Source: Ophthalmolycus amberensis (lineage: Eukaryota > Chordata > Actinopteri > Perciformes > Zoarcidae). From it: a stretch of 64,000 bases of DNA. The stretch lies in the NCBI GenBank assembly GCA_024529925.1, contig JAFEUB010000811.1, positions 1,075,001 through 1,139,000 on the forward strand, in the 5' to 3' direction. Shown one piece after another: positions 1 to 10,640 of this stretch. Within the stretch, counting starts at the first letter, position 1, and each line of letters begins with the position of its first letter. The notes beneath the pieces are model-generated. The model had not been told where the DNA came from. It saw only the letters and a program-made list of their open reading frames with translations, and searched no databases. Made by a program: the position numbers and the translations under genes.

Positions 1-1
1 C

Positions 2-1540
2 ATCCGCTGGGTCCCGTCTTCACTGTCTTGGTATGGAGCGTACATGGTGAATGCTTACCCCCTGGACATGTCTCAATACTTTCGCCTCTTCAACTCAACT
101 CGGATCCCCAAGAGGGGGAGAGATGAGCTCTTCACCGACGAGAAAGCGCGTCATCTCCTAGTTATGAGGAAAGGCAACATGTATGTGTTTGACATTGTAG
201 ACAGGGATGGGAATTTGGTGAAGCCTGCAGAGATTCAGTCCCACTTGAAGTACATTTTGTGCGACCCAACGCCAGCAGCTGCCTTTCCTCTCGGCGTCCT
301 GACCAGTGAGAACAGGGATGTGTGGGCCGGGCTGAGGGACAAGCTGATAGCTGCTGGAAACACAGAGGATTTACGGATTGTTGACGGCGCCCTTTTCTGT
401 CTCAGTCTGGACGATGAGAGCATGAAGGACCACATCCAGACCTCCCACAACATGCTGCACGGCGACGGCTGCAACCGGTGGTTTGACAAGTCCTTCACAG
501 TCATTCTGACCAAAGATGGACAGGCAGCCATCAATTTTGAGCACTCCTGGGGCGACGGCGTAGCTGTACTTCGCATTCAAAATGAGATCTTCAAAGACAC
601 AACGGAGCGGCCGCTGGTAAACCCGGGCTCCGCTGCTGCTGCTGTAGATTCAGCCTCTGTTGTGCGCAGACTGCAGTTCAACCTGGACAGCGAGCTGGAG
701 ACTGGCATCAAAACAGCCAAGGAGAACTTTGACTCGAGCGTATCGACACTCACCATTGATGCCATGGAGTTTAAGAAAGGTGGCAAGGCACAGTTGAAGA
801 AGAGCAAGATTAGTCCAGATGCTGTAGCCCAACTGGCTTTTCAAATGGCTTTCCTGAGGCAGTACGGACAGACAGTGGCCACCTATGAGTCCTGTAGCAC
901 TGCAGCGTTCAGGCATGGCCGCACAGAAACCATCCGGCCAGCCACCATACACACAAAACGATGTTCACACGCCTTTGTTTTACAGCCAGGAAAACACAGT
1001 GTGGAGCAACTACAGGCCATGTTGAGAGAATGCTCCAAATATCATGGACAGCTCACCAAGGAAGCAGCTATGGGTGCGTATAAGACTTACAATTAGTGAA
1101 AGTGGTCATGCACACATATTTTTGGGGTCTGTTTCAGGTATTTCAGACAAAACTGGTCTCAAAACACATCTGATCTTCTGTACTAACTACTTCTTTTATT
1201 TCTCTCACTAGGACAAGGTTTTGACCGTCACCTGTTTGCCCTGCGATACCTGGCTAATTCAAGGAACGAGGCTCTGCACAGCCTTTACTCAGACCCAGCT
1301 TACGCCGCCATCAACCACAACATCCTCTCCACAAGCACCCTCACCAGTCCAGCTGTGAATCTTGGTGGCTTTGCCCCGGTGGTGCCCGATGGCTTTGGCG
1401 TTGGCTATGGCGTCCATGACGACTGGATCGGCTGCAATGTGTCCAGCTACCAGGCTCGCAACGTCCATGAATTCCTGCAGTGTGTCCACAAGTCCTTAGA
1501 GGACATTTTCACTGTCCTGGAGGGAAAGACACTCGGCTAA
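2..1540 (+). CDS. cpt2: Carnitine O-palmitoyltransferase 2, C-terminal part (partial at left edge)
   Basis: CPT2 sits on the matrix face of the inner mitochondrial membrane and converts acylcarnitine back to acyl-CoA for beta-oxidation. The window holds the end of one large exon (to 1073, donor GTGCGT) and the last exon (1212-1540, acceptor CTAG, stop TAA). Joined, the phase is kept and the protein reads ...KEAAMGQGFDRHLFALRYLA.... Seen in the sequence: the carnitine acyltransferase catalytic motif HSWGDG (His-x-x-x-Asp-Gly) near 541-558, the NRWFDKSF segment before it, and the ATYESCSTAAF block near 880-912 typical of the family. The end GKTLG resembles the family C-terminus. The N-terminal part, with the mitochondrial leader, lies outside the window. 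The frame is open upstream of the internal Met at 44 to the edge (IRWVP...), so 44 is not a true start. Confidence 0.96.
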
Positions 1541-2230
1541 GAAACAAGTGGTTGTCATCAAAAATGTTTGATTTTATGGAACAGTGGTGATTGATTAACT
1601 TCTCTGGGCAACCATGCAGTAAGTGAGATGAATATTTAATATACCAGAAAATAAACACAAGGAGAATTGCAGTGCTTAAATGTATTTCTATTTTCATTAA
1701 TTTGATGGTTGACACTTTGAACGTGTTCTTTGAAGGGGTTTGGATATTACCGAACAAGGGATCTTGTAAATGTATCAAAATTGATGTAATAGAAAATGAA
1801 TTATATTGTAAACCTTTGAATGCAGGCATAAGCCATGAGATTTATTGTATAATAAACAACACATTGAACCTAAAATACTGGAAAAATTAACTTTCCACTT
1901 AAACGGATTCAATCAACTGTCTTTGCCAGACTTCATCTGTTAAGTCAGTGTACTTTAGCCTGATTTCAATTGTTAGATGTGTTTTTGGTTTAGGGTGACA
2001 TTATACAGTGAGAGGTGACAACATTCAAAGTGCTGGTGATATTATGTATGCAGCATGGCTTCACAGATGTAGAACTTCTCTGCAATACAGATTAGAGTAT
2101 GAAGTCAACTTCTGTATCTTATCAAAATGTGAATTCAACAGCACCATTGCTGATTGTCACTGTAATAACTTCTCATTGATGTTTGAATGTATTTTGAAAT
2201 AAAATTGTAATGACATTAGCTCCATTATTT
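1541..2230 (+). other. CPT2 3' UTR with candidate poly(A) signals
   Basis: A+T-rich sequence follows the CPT2 stop with no further reading frame worth keeping. An AATAAA hexamer lies at 2198-2203, and earlier AATAAA copies near 1650 and 1851 could give shorter ends. Part of this region (about 1980-2360) is copied again at about 3480-3830. Confidence 0.55.
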
Positions 2231-2667
2231 CCGAAATGTTTGTTGATAAATACATTTTGACGCAAAAGAATATAATATATATAGCATTCTCATTGAAGGT
2301 TAAGCCATAGTGTTGATACCAGCAAAGGACACTTTACGAGTAGCTTAGTGTAGCACAGTGCAGCTGTACCTCACCAAGAGACTGTCAATAAGACCGCACC
2401 ATATTTAATTGACTCCGCTTTACAGTAACTGCTGCCTCGACTCCTCTCCTCGTGTCTCCTCGCCTCCTCCGCTTGCATCCTTCGTGGGGTGGGACTCTGT
2501 AGGAGGAAAGGAATCAAGGATGTACAAACTGAAATGAGAAAGGCTTCCAGGGCGGTAACAAAAAGCTGCGGTCAAGTCGGACAGTTTTCAGCCGCCGTCA
2601 AAGAATAAAGAGGAAGTCAAAGAAAGTTACTTCCAGTTAGATCCGATCTGTAGGCTACCTGTGTGTC

Positions 2668-3460
2668 CTTCACAGTCATTCTGACCAAAGATGAACAGGC
2701 AGCCATTCATTATGAGCACTACTGGGACGACGGCTTAGCTGTATTGTTTTTTTCTTAATGAGATCTTCAAAGACAACTGAGCGGCCGCTGTGGAGCAACT
2801 AGAGGCCATGTTGAGTGAATGCTCTAAATATCATCAGCAGCTCATCAAAGAAGGAATTATGGGTACAAGACATTTCTACATATATTTAAAAGATTAAAAT
2901 TGTGCCATTTGTGAAATATTCAAAGTGGTTCTGCAGACAATGTTTGGGGTATTTTTCTGAAAAAAAGCCCTGGATGATTTTTTTTTTTTTTTTTTAACTT
3001 GAAGTCATTACACCGACACTGAAAGATATACCTTCCCTGTTGGTAATTTTATATCACAGGAAATAATGTCTAGACTTATTATCTTCTAATATTTTCCACT
3101 AAGATGTTGACTGGGTTAAACCGTAAAGGGATTTCGGACAAAACTGGTCTCAAAACATAAACACACACCTTTTTGTCTTCTGTACTAACTACTTCTTTTA
3201 TTTCTCTCACAAGGTTTTAATTGTCACCCGTTTGCCCTGCGATACCTGGCTAATTCAAAGAACGAGGCTCTGCACAGCCTTTACACAAACCGCTGCCATC
3301 AACCACAACATCCTCGAAACCAGCCATCTTACCAGTCCAGCTATGAACTTTTTTGGCTTTTTCCCCGGACGTGCCTGATGGGTTCGGTCTTACCTACAAT
3401 GTCTTTGACGACTTGATTCTTTGCAATGTGTCCAGCTTTCCGACACGCAACGTCCATGAA
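2668..3460 (+). pseudogene. Partial tandem duplicate of CPT2 (unprocessed pseudogene)
   Basis: Sequence from 2668 matches CPT2 exon sequence starting near 490 (TCCTTCACAGTCATTCTGAC), including a changed copy of the catalytic motif that reads H-Y-W-D-D-G. The frame is then broken by a T-rich insertion, and TGA and TAG stops follow. At about 2789 the copy jumps from the part matching CPT2 base 616 to the part matching base 999, an internal deletion of about 385 bases. The copy keeps the intron after the GCTATGG-like exon end; its 3' part matches CPT2 intron bases about 1140-1210, with a poly-T tract added. The last-exon copy (about 3212-3460) has small deletions and ends before the region matching the real stop. 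Because the intron and 3' flank were copied, this is a DNA-level tandem duplication, not a retrocopy. Confidence 0.9.
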
Positions 3461-3479
3461 GTCCTATTCACATATGTAT

Positions 3480-3835
3480 TGTATTTTTTGGTTACATTAT
3501 TCAGTGAAAGGTGACAAGATCCAGAGTGTTAGTAATATTTGCTGTTTGTCACTGTAATAACTTAACAGTTTAAATTAATTTTAATTTAAAGCCTTATTGA
3601 TGTTTGAATATATTTTGAAATAAAACTTAATTTAACCACATTTGCTCCATTACTGTTGGTGTTGCAAGAACAATTTTCCCATTTAGTATTGATATTTTAC
3701 TAAAAAGCATTTCCACACTAGAATAAAATATAGAATATATACAATAAAGTATATAAATAAAAGTTAAGTCATGGTGTCGATACCAGAAAAGGACACTTGT
3801 AATGAAATATTACAAGTAGCTTAGACAAGTAGTAC
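3480..3835 (+). repeat. Second copy of the CPT2 3' flank (tandem duplication)
   Basis: This stretch repeats the order seen at about 1980-2360: a ...TTTTTGGTT...ACATTAT.CAGTGA block, TTGTCACTGTAATAACTT, then TTGATGTTTGAAT.TATTTTGAAATAAAA, and further on AAGTTAAG.CAT.GTGT.GATACCAG.AAAGGACACTT. Together with the pseudogene it shows that the duplicated unit ran past the CPT2 gene end. Confidence 0.85.
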
Positions 3836-3948
3836 ATTTCTCTCACCCTTTATTTAAAATAAAAAAAGTTCCACTCAAAGCAAATGTACAAATGCAGTAA
3901 TACAACAGAAACATTAGCTAAATCAATTAAAAAGAGCAAAATCCACAT

Positions 3949-5636
3949 TTAGATCGGCTTGATCTTGAAGTGGAGGCCAATGAGACTGAATACAAGACAC
4001 TTCAGATCTTGCACCAGGTAGTAGAACACGCGGAGACCTTCAGGATCCCTGGAACACAGTGCAATATTAAAACTATGAGTGTAAGTAAGAAGTATACAGT
4101 GTCTACTTTCCCCACCACTGGATAAATTACTTACTTTGACTGGTTGACGTCAATCAAAGAGCCAATTTTGGAAGTTGTGAATGAAATGTGCTCGTCCCCA
4201 ATGACGATCTCCAGTTCCTGGGAAAATTAGGACAAAGACAGACGAGTGATTTCAAGGATTCAATTATGTTGTTGGTCAAATCAAAGTTGATTTACTACAG
4301 CACCAGTGTTGACAAAATCTGTGACGTGTCAGACTCCATGTCCATGTGATCAACGATGAAAAAAAAAAATCAACTGGTTGATCGAATATCGAAAGGTGGC
4401 GTCCTCTGCATGTGCTACACAAAATTGTGACCCATTTAAAACATATCAGGTGAAGACAAAAAAACGTTTCCATTGTGGTCAGAAAATCTGACAGCTCCCA
4501 GAATGCAGTGCAACGCCAACAGTGTTAACAACTACACCAAAATACAGAACTGGGGGGGGATGATGGGTAAACATATCAATAATCTGGTCACTGATTGAGT
4601 CACAAACCTGTCTGCCAACTCTGTCGGGAGGCGGCCACAGAGCATCATCTTCCTTGGTGATCTCACTGTCGTCGATGATCCTCTTCAGCTCCTCCATCAC
4701 ACTTTTGTGTACGTATGCCTGGGTTGGTACACAGAGCAAAGACGAACATGGTCAAACTTTGTAAATGCGCGGAGCTGGGCCATACATTTATAACACTGAT
4801 ATGACGGGAGAATATATGACATACATCTGAGATATACTGATTATCTTAATATTAAGGTCTGAATTTCATGTTACACACTGTTTCAACTGAGAAACAATGA
4901 ATCTTTCTGCTCGGTTGACCATCACTATCAAGCCCCTTAATGAATGACTACAACCCCCCCCCCCCCCCTAGTTACATGCAATATTGGATGAAATAACCTG
5001 ACATCTCACAATTTAGTCAAATATATGGTTCTTATGTCGACGGTGCCATTATACAGTGTCCATTGACGACAATGAAAGAAACCCAAACAGCATGGACTAC
5101 AAATGATTCGGTTTACAGTAACTTGTTTGTAAACACTAACTTACCTCTTTCCTGATCATGACGTCATTTTTGTAGTTGCTGTTGTTTGCGTACCTCAGTT
5201 TACCTGCAAGAAAACGATCAAATTAAAACAACTTTATGAAACAATGCAAAACTTAACAAAACTCAGTTTGTTAACATCCCTACAGGCCACATGGCGCTCA
5301 TATGGTATGAGGTATTTCTCAAATTATCACTGCATTTATAACAAATATGTCTTACTTTTATTAATTCAGTCTAGACATTAACTATTTGCATTCAAGTTAC
5401 AATAAAGGTGAACCAAAAGAGATGATATTGGGCTCGCAACTCGTCTCGAGTATGCTGCGGCCTAGCCATTACCGGATGGCTAGCGACGTTAGCTTAGACG
5501 TAGCTAACACATTTGCTTTAACGTTACCAGCCAAACTGTACTTACCGTCGGGTCTGAACTCAAATTCCAGAAACTCATGTCCAAACTTTCCTTTGTGCCC
5601 GACATAATATCTCAAATAGAAGTCACTTGTAGACAT
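3949..5636 (-). CDS. magoh: Mago nashi homolog, exon-junction complex core subunit
   Basis: MAGOH pairs with RBM8A/Y14 and locks eIF4A3 on spliced mRNA in the exon-junction complex; it acts in the nucleus and travels with mRNA to the cytoplasm. Five coding exons join in phase: 5636-5546, 5203-5145, 4718-4608, 4217-4135 and 4048-3949 (stop TAA). The product is 147 aa, the usual size, starting [18 protein letters not shown] and ending LHFKIKPI. An upstream in-frame ATG at 5681 exists, but MSTSDF is the conserved start. The reading is near-identical to vertebrate MAGOH throughout, including [20 protein letters not shown] and [16 protein letters not shown]. Its start faces AATF 447 bases away, so the two may share a promoter region. 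A MAGOHB-type paralogue cannot be fully excluded, but CPT2 next door supports MAGOH. Confidence 0.97.
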
Positions 5637-6083
5637 CTTGACTCTCCAGAAAGTACTCTCTTTAGTCGAGCCCGCGAACAAAACTCAGATAGGAAGAAGT
5701 CTTGTGCGTCGCCACCAATGTACGCATGCGTAGATGGTCACGGGTTGTAGGGCTTTCATGCCCCGTATCTTGTCTCTCAGGAGGTTCTTACTATTCTATG
5801 GACGTACTTAGGTTACTATCCCTGAAATTAATTCATACACACTTTCCCTGCTCATCCCCTTCTTCAAAATGGCAAAATATCCAATCATCTCTGTTGTATA
5901 TATTTAGTCAGATAACTTGTGGGCCCAAAATGTCCTCTCTAAGGAGAGGTTCTGCATGAAAAATACTCTACTCAGGGATTAACTCACCCGGTATTTATGG
6001 GTCGTCGCATTTTACTCACGTCATCACTTCCCTCACCAAGACACGGCTCCTACACGTGTGGTGGTTGTCGTTCATTCTAATCC
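5637..6083. promoter_or_regulatory. Shared divergent promoter region of MAGOH and AATF
   Basis: The start codons of MAGOH (-) and AATF (+) lie 447 bases apart, with no other gene between them. CpG and ACGTG-type sequence occurs near 5700-5740 and 6000-6075 (for example CACGTG at 6053-6058, an E-box). No clear TATA box was seen. Shared promoter use is inferred from the head-to-head layout. Confidence 0.45.
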
Positions 6084-6351
6084 ATGGCAGGCTCCTTTTC
6101 TCTTCAGCTTGAGGATTTGTTGAATCCTTTGCCTAAATTCGCTGATCCAGAGGATGACGGTGACGAGGCGACCAAAGCCAAAGTGGTGGAAAGATTCAAT
6201 GAGGACGAGGATGAAGATGGGTTCGGCCTCAGTGCCCTGCGGAAGCACAACACATCCCTACTCTCAGAAACGGACAGACGGTATGTGGGGAAGACAGTCT
6301 CTCGTGATCAGCTGCTGATGGACATTGAGGCATCTGGTGAGGATGAGGAGG

Positions 6352-6385
<34 letters not shown>

Positions 6386-7735
6386 GGAGGAGGAGGAGGA
6401 GGAGGGCAGCATAGAAGAGCTAGAAGAAGTGGATTCTGTGGGAGATGAGGGAGCTAATGATGATGAAGAAAACGATTTCGAAGATGAGGAGGAGTTGGTT
6501 GGCATTGATATTAAACTGTCCTCTAATACAAAGGGTGCAGACATCACCCTTCCTCAGGGAGTGGACTTCCACAAACTGACAGAGGACATGGATGAACTTA
6601 GTGTGAGTGAAGAGATGATGATGATGATGACAGTGGCGAGGAGGAGAGTGAAAGCAGCAATGATGACGAAGACGCCGTGGATGAGGGAACTGTCCGCACA
6701 TTTTCTCAAGAGAAAGTAGACATGGAGGTTGAGAAAGGGAAGGCTGTGAAGGACCAGCTGGCCCTGTGGGACCAACTGCTCGAGGGTCGAATCAAGATCC
6801 AGAAAGCTCTGGTGAGCGCCAACCAGCTTCCACAGACGCAGACCTTCCCAGAGTTCAAGAGGAGGGGTGGAGCCGAACTTGCGGGGGAGCTGAAGAACAC
6901 CCACAAAGCTTTGAAAGCTCTTCAGAGATCCCTGCTGGAGCTGCACGATCCGCTGCTGTACCAGAATGCCGACACAAGAACCATCGCGCTGGGGAAGACG
7001 GAAGCTCAGGGTGAAGGTGAGGAGATACACAGTGATGAGATGGAGGATGAAGAGGCGTCCGTGCCGGAGGGTGGAGCGCCGAAACGAAAACTAGAGATGG
7101 CTGAATATCCAGACTTTATGGCCAAACGTTTTGCTGCTTTCCAGCCTTACAATAATGCCACGTTGCAAAAGTGGCATGACAAAACCAGACTGATCATGGG
7201 CAAAAGCAGCAAGGGTTTTGGTGCGTTCGACCGAAACATATTGACCCAGGTGGAGCAGGTGCTGATGGACAATGAGAGGCTGGTGCGGCGCACCCAGACC
7301 CGACGCTCAGAATACAGGGTCCTGGGGAAAAAAGAGGCCGCTGCTCTCACTTCTGAAACCGTCTGCATAGAGGGAGAAGAGCTGGAACAGCAGCTGAAAG
7401 CAAACACGCATCTAACTGATCTGGACGAGAATATATTTGACGACGACGATTTCTACCACCAGCTGCTAAGAGAGCTGATTGAGCGCAGGACGAGTGCTGC
7501 GGACCCCAATGACCAGGTTGCCATGGGCAGGCAGTGGCTGGCCATCCAGAAGTTGCGCAGCAAGATCAAGAAGAAGGTGGATACCAAAGCCAGCAAGGGG
7601 CGTAAAACCCGATTCCACATCCACAGCAAGCTGGTCAATTTTATGGCTCCTATTGACCACAGCTCAGTGAGTGACGAGGCACGCAGCGAAGTGTATCGCG
7701 GCCTCTTTGGTCAGAACTCTACAGTTAGGGAGTGA
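6084..7735 (+). CDS. aatf: Apoptosis-antagonizing transcription factor (AATF/Che-1), intronless, one frame break
   Basis: AATF is a nuclear and nucleolar protein that binds RNA polymerase II and Rb and also works in small-subunit ribosome assembly. The N-terminal frame starts at 6084 (MAGSFSLQLEDLLNPLPKF) and runs through a long Asp/Glu tract encoded by GAT/GAG repeats. At about 6612-6617 the frame changes: a single missing base in GAG-GATGAT-like sequence shifts reading into the frame that carries the rest, open from 6611 to the TGA at 7733-7735. The second part holds the AATF core (EKGKAVKDQLALWDQLLEGRIKI... near 6732) and the C-terminal domain with DDDDFYHQLLRELIERRTS and NDQVAMGRQWLAIQKLRSKI. 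Total length is close to the family's 550-560 aa. No intron is present, while mammalian AATF has about twelve exons, so this is probably a retrogene. The frame break could be real, or a base-calling error in a simple repeat. An ATTAAA lies near 8026. Confidence 0.82.
6345..6410 (+). repeat. GAT/GAG trinucleotide repeat coding for the AATF acidic tract
   Basis: About 65 bases of (GAT)n and (GAG)n code for an unbroken run of Asp then Glu. A shorter (ATG/GAT) run at 6614-6631 carries the frame break. Such repeats change length easily and are hard to assemble. Confidence 0.9.
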
Positions 7736-10640
7736 CGTGTAGGAGGTACTCACGAGGAGCACATACCGAAGTGCCACGATGTAAACAAAGCAGTGCCTTT
7801 CTTCACAAACCTCAAATGATGCCGAGCAGCAGTCTGTGCGGGCCTGCTCTTTGTCAGAATATGGACTCGTATGGCACATACAGTTCCTCATAAATACCTT
7901 TTTATGCCGAGTGGCATTTTCAGTATGTGTTGTTTCCACCAAAACAAAATGCATAGTGTGTTAAGTGGATTTGAAGGAAAAAAGTGAATGTATCAATTTT
8001 TCTTCTGTCACCAAGTCTCATTTGATTAAAGTAAAATGTGTACAAATTATACCTTTTTTTGAAAAGTATATTCTGTGACTCAATTCCATAAAACATACAA
8101 ACTGCATACTTGTCTTAGTACGGTATACTGTTTTTCCAGTTAGTATACAAAAAATGAACACAAACTGCTTCATACTAACAGAGAATGATAGAATACTTCT
8201 GTCGTAAAACTGCTATTTCAGGATGTCACTGGCAATAAAGTTCAGAGAAACGGCAGAATTATTTTCCACTGAAAGTTATTTTGTGTTCTGTGAGATGTTT
8301 CACAATACATCCACCATTAAAAAATAAATAAAACAAATTCCAGTTGTCGGCAGCTCATTTTCCATATGTGCATTGCATTGTGGGAGAATAATGTCCATCT
8401 ACAGCACATTCAAAATAAATCAAGAATGCGTACCAAATCACATTATATTTTCTCTTCGTACATACTGCAGCTACCCTTACAAAGTGTGTACTGTGGCATA
8501 CATGCAGTATACAAACAAATTTGGGACACACTACTTTGTCAGAACATTGCACCTTGAACTTTGACCCTCTTGCTCATATATGCCTTGCGGTCTGTAGCGT
8601 TAAATTTCAATAAGCTATCATCAGGCTGTCGTCTGTCTCAGTTGTGACATTTCTTCCGCTGCGCAGAGGATTGTGGGTCAGAAGACATTTACACACTGCA
8701 TATTGGACAAACTAAATATTTTGCTGATTTTGCTAAATAATATGGCAGTATGGTATTGGAATGCACCCCGATATAATCATACATCGATTATAATTTTCTC
8801 ACTTTTCCTGCGTGAACACACTCCAAACTGAAACCCTGCTTAGACCAAGTATGGATAATCGCTGTATACCTGTGGCCTTGCATGCATCACAGGTTCATAG
8901 CTGAAAATGTTGACCAGACACCAAAAAGGAGGCCTCGAAAACTTTCCTCAATATTTGGATTTTATTATTTAATCAAAAGTTGAATTGCATTTTTTGCAAT
9001 TGTTTTTTTATTCTCAACATGGTCGAAATGTTCTTTCGACACTGTCAGGAATAAAACTGGTGGAGAAACAATTACACATTCTTGTGCATTTATGTTAGCC
9101 AACAAGTAGTCGAATTTAAATATTAGAATAAAAATACTGCATAGGCCTTTTTCATAGTAGACATTTTGACTTGTCATTTGCCACGCTCACATCACTTCAC
9201 TTAAATGTCAATGTCAGCCTCCGACTTGTAATTGTCAGTCAGAGAAGCCGGGAATTACCGACACCGAGAAAATCTCAGACTACAGTCACATCAACAAACT
9301 GTCGGCAACACGGCCGCAAATGCACCACCACTTGCAATTACATCAAAACCAGCTCCAATATTATGAACACAATTATTTCAGCTAACAATACATAAAACAA
9401 AAGAAGCTAACTGGCTGCAAGCTTAGCAGCGAGGCTGACCACCTTGGAATAATGCATGAACACCCACTTAGTATTAGTAACATAACATTTTAATTGTTTA
9501 ACCTTGTCTTGGCATCTACATTATGGCACCAAGCTTGTGGTATTTACATTTTAAGATAAGAGGAAAACAGTCCGTTGTCTGAAAATAAATTTATATTTTT
9601 AAATGCAAATGACATGTGAACTCAAGCAAACAAGGAGTACCTGAGAACTTTATCATGAGAGAATGTACACAGGACAAAAATCCCATTAAACACCTACAGT
9701 GCACATTTACATTGGGCATCTTGTACAGATTGACATTTAAACAACTCTGTGCATTAAGAAACACCATTTTCAGTGCGTCTATCAAATTAAACTTGCATAC
9801 AAACGCATCCGAGTATTCAAGTTTATGGGACTCAAAAGAAAAATAATACCCCGTGGAAATTTCATAACAACATGTTGTTAAATGAGTTCCGGTAACGTCA
9901 GTATCACATTGAAATAAAAATCAATTCGTCCACAAAGACCGTACAGAAATTGATCTTTGGTGATTTCATACATCAGATGGTTTGAGGTGGGAATCGGTTG
10001 TTTAAATTGACTAATAACTAATTCAGTTTGTTAGACGTAGACGAGACAAAGCAACAAGCCACAAACATCTGAAATCTCAAACCATTAAGTACATTTTTTT
10101 CAAAATCTATTTGTACAAGTCAAGTTAGGATTTATACAGAACTTGAAAAGAAAAAAACAAGATGACAAGTTGCATTGATAAAGGGAATTAGTCAGGTCAC
10201 ACGGCGCACCTTTTAACGGTAGGGAGACAGGGTAAGGCCTGGCCTTTGAGCAGTATGTCGCTTGACTGCATCCATTGTATGGTTAAAGGCTGAACGGTGT
10301 TCTGAAATCTTATTTAGACATCGTGACGGCTTCTGCTTCGTCAGTGCTGTGGTAAAGGCAAGCAGCAATATTAAATTAAATTGAAAGGTAGCCCCTTTGT
10401 ATCTCTCCCCATCCCTTTTATCATACAGTACACAAACTGAAGCGAAATGTATAACTGAATACAGATTTATTCTCCACAAAAGGGATATTTTGCCTTCGAT
10501 TTGTTTTTCGTCAGTCCAAACAGAATCATATCAAAAAGAGGCCTTTTGTGTCCCTGGAAATTAGTCCTGCCTTGTTGGCCACAATGTAGCACACATACGG
10601 CTGGTTGTGCCCTCCTTCCTCTCGTCGGGGAGCGCTGCAC
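7736..10640. other. AATF-UCK2 convergent intergenic region and 3' UTRs
   Basis: No coding sequence is supported in these 2.9 kb. The left part holds the AATF 3' UTR (ATTAAA near 8026). The right part, read on the minus strand, probably holds a long UCK2 3' UTR; AATAAA on that strand occurs near 8962 and 9008. Base composition is A+T-rich. Confidence 0.5.
8340..8778. repeat. Probable interspersed repeat, family not assigned
   Basis: The stretch contains phrases such as GGATTGTGGGTCAG, GCATACATGCAGTATACAA and CAGTATGGTATTGGAATGCACCCC that I associate with dispersed teleost repeats. No terminal repeats or target-site duplication could be read, so the boundaries are approximate. Confidence 0.35.

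Noticed and set aside
2668..3460. Processed (retro) CPT2 pseudogene
   Set aside because: Intron and 3' flank similarity are present and no poly(A) tail is seen, so a DNA duplication fits better.
6308..6547. Minus-strand frame rich in Ser opposite the AATF acidic tract
   Set aside because: It is only the complement of GAT/GAG repeats; the poly-Ser reading has no other protein features.
6600..6640. A small intron as the explanation for the AATF frame change
   Set aside because: No GT-AG pair flanks the break at a workable distance, and coding similarity runs right up to it on both sides.
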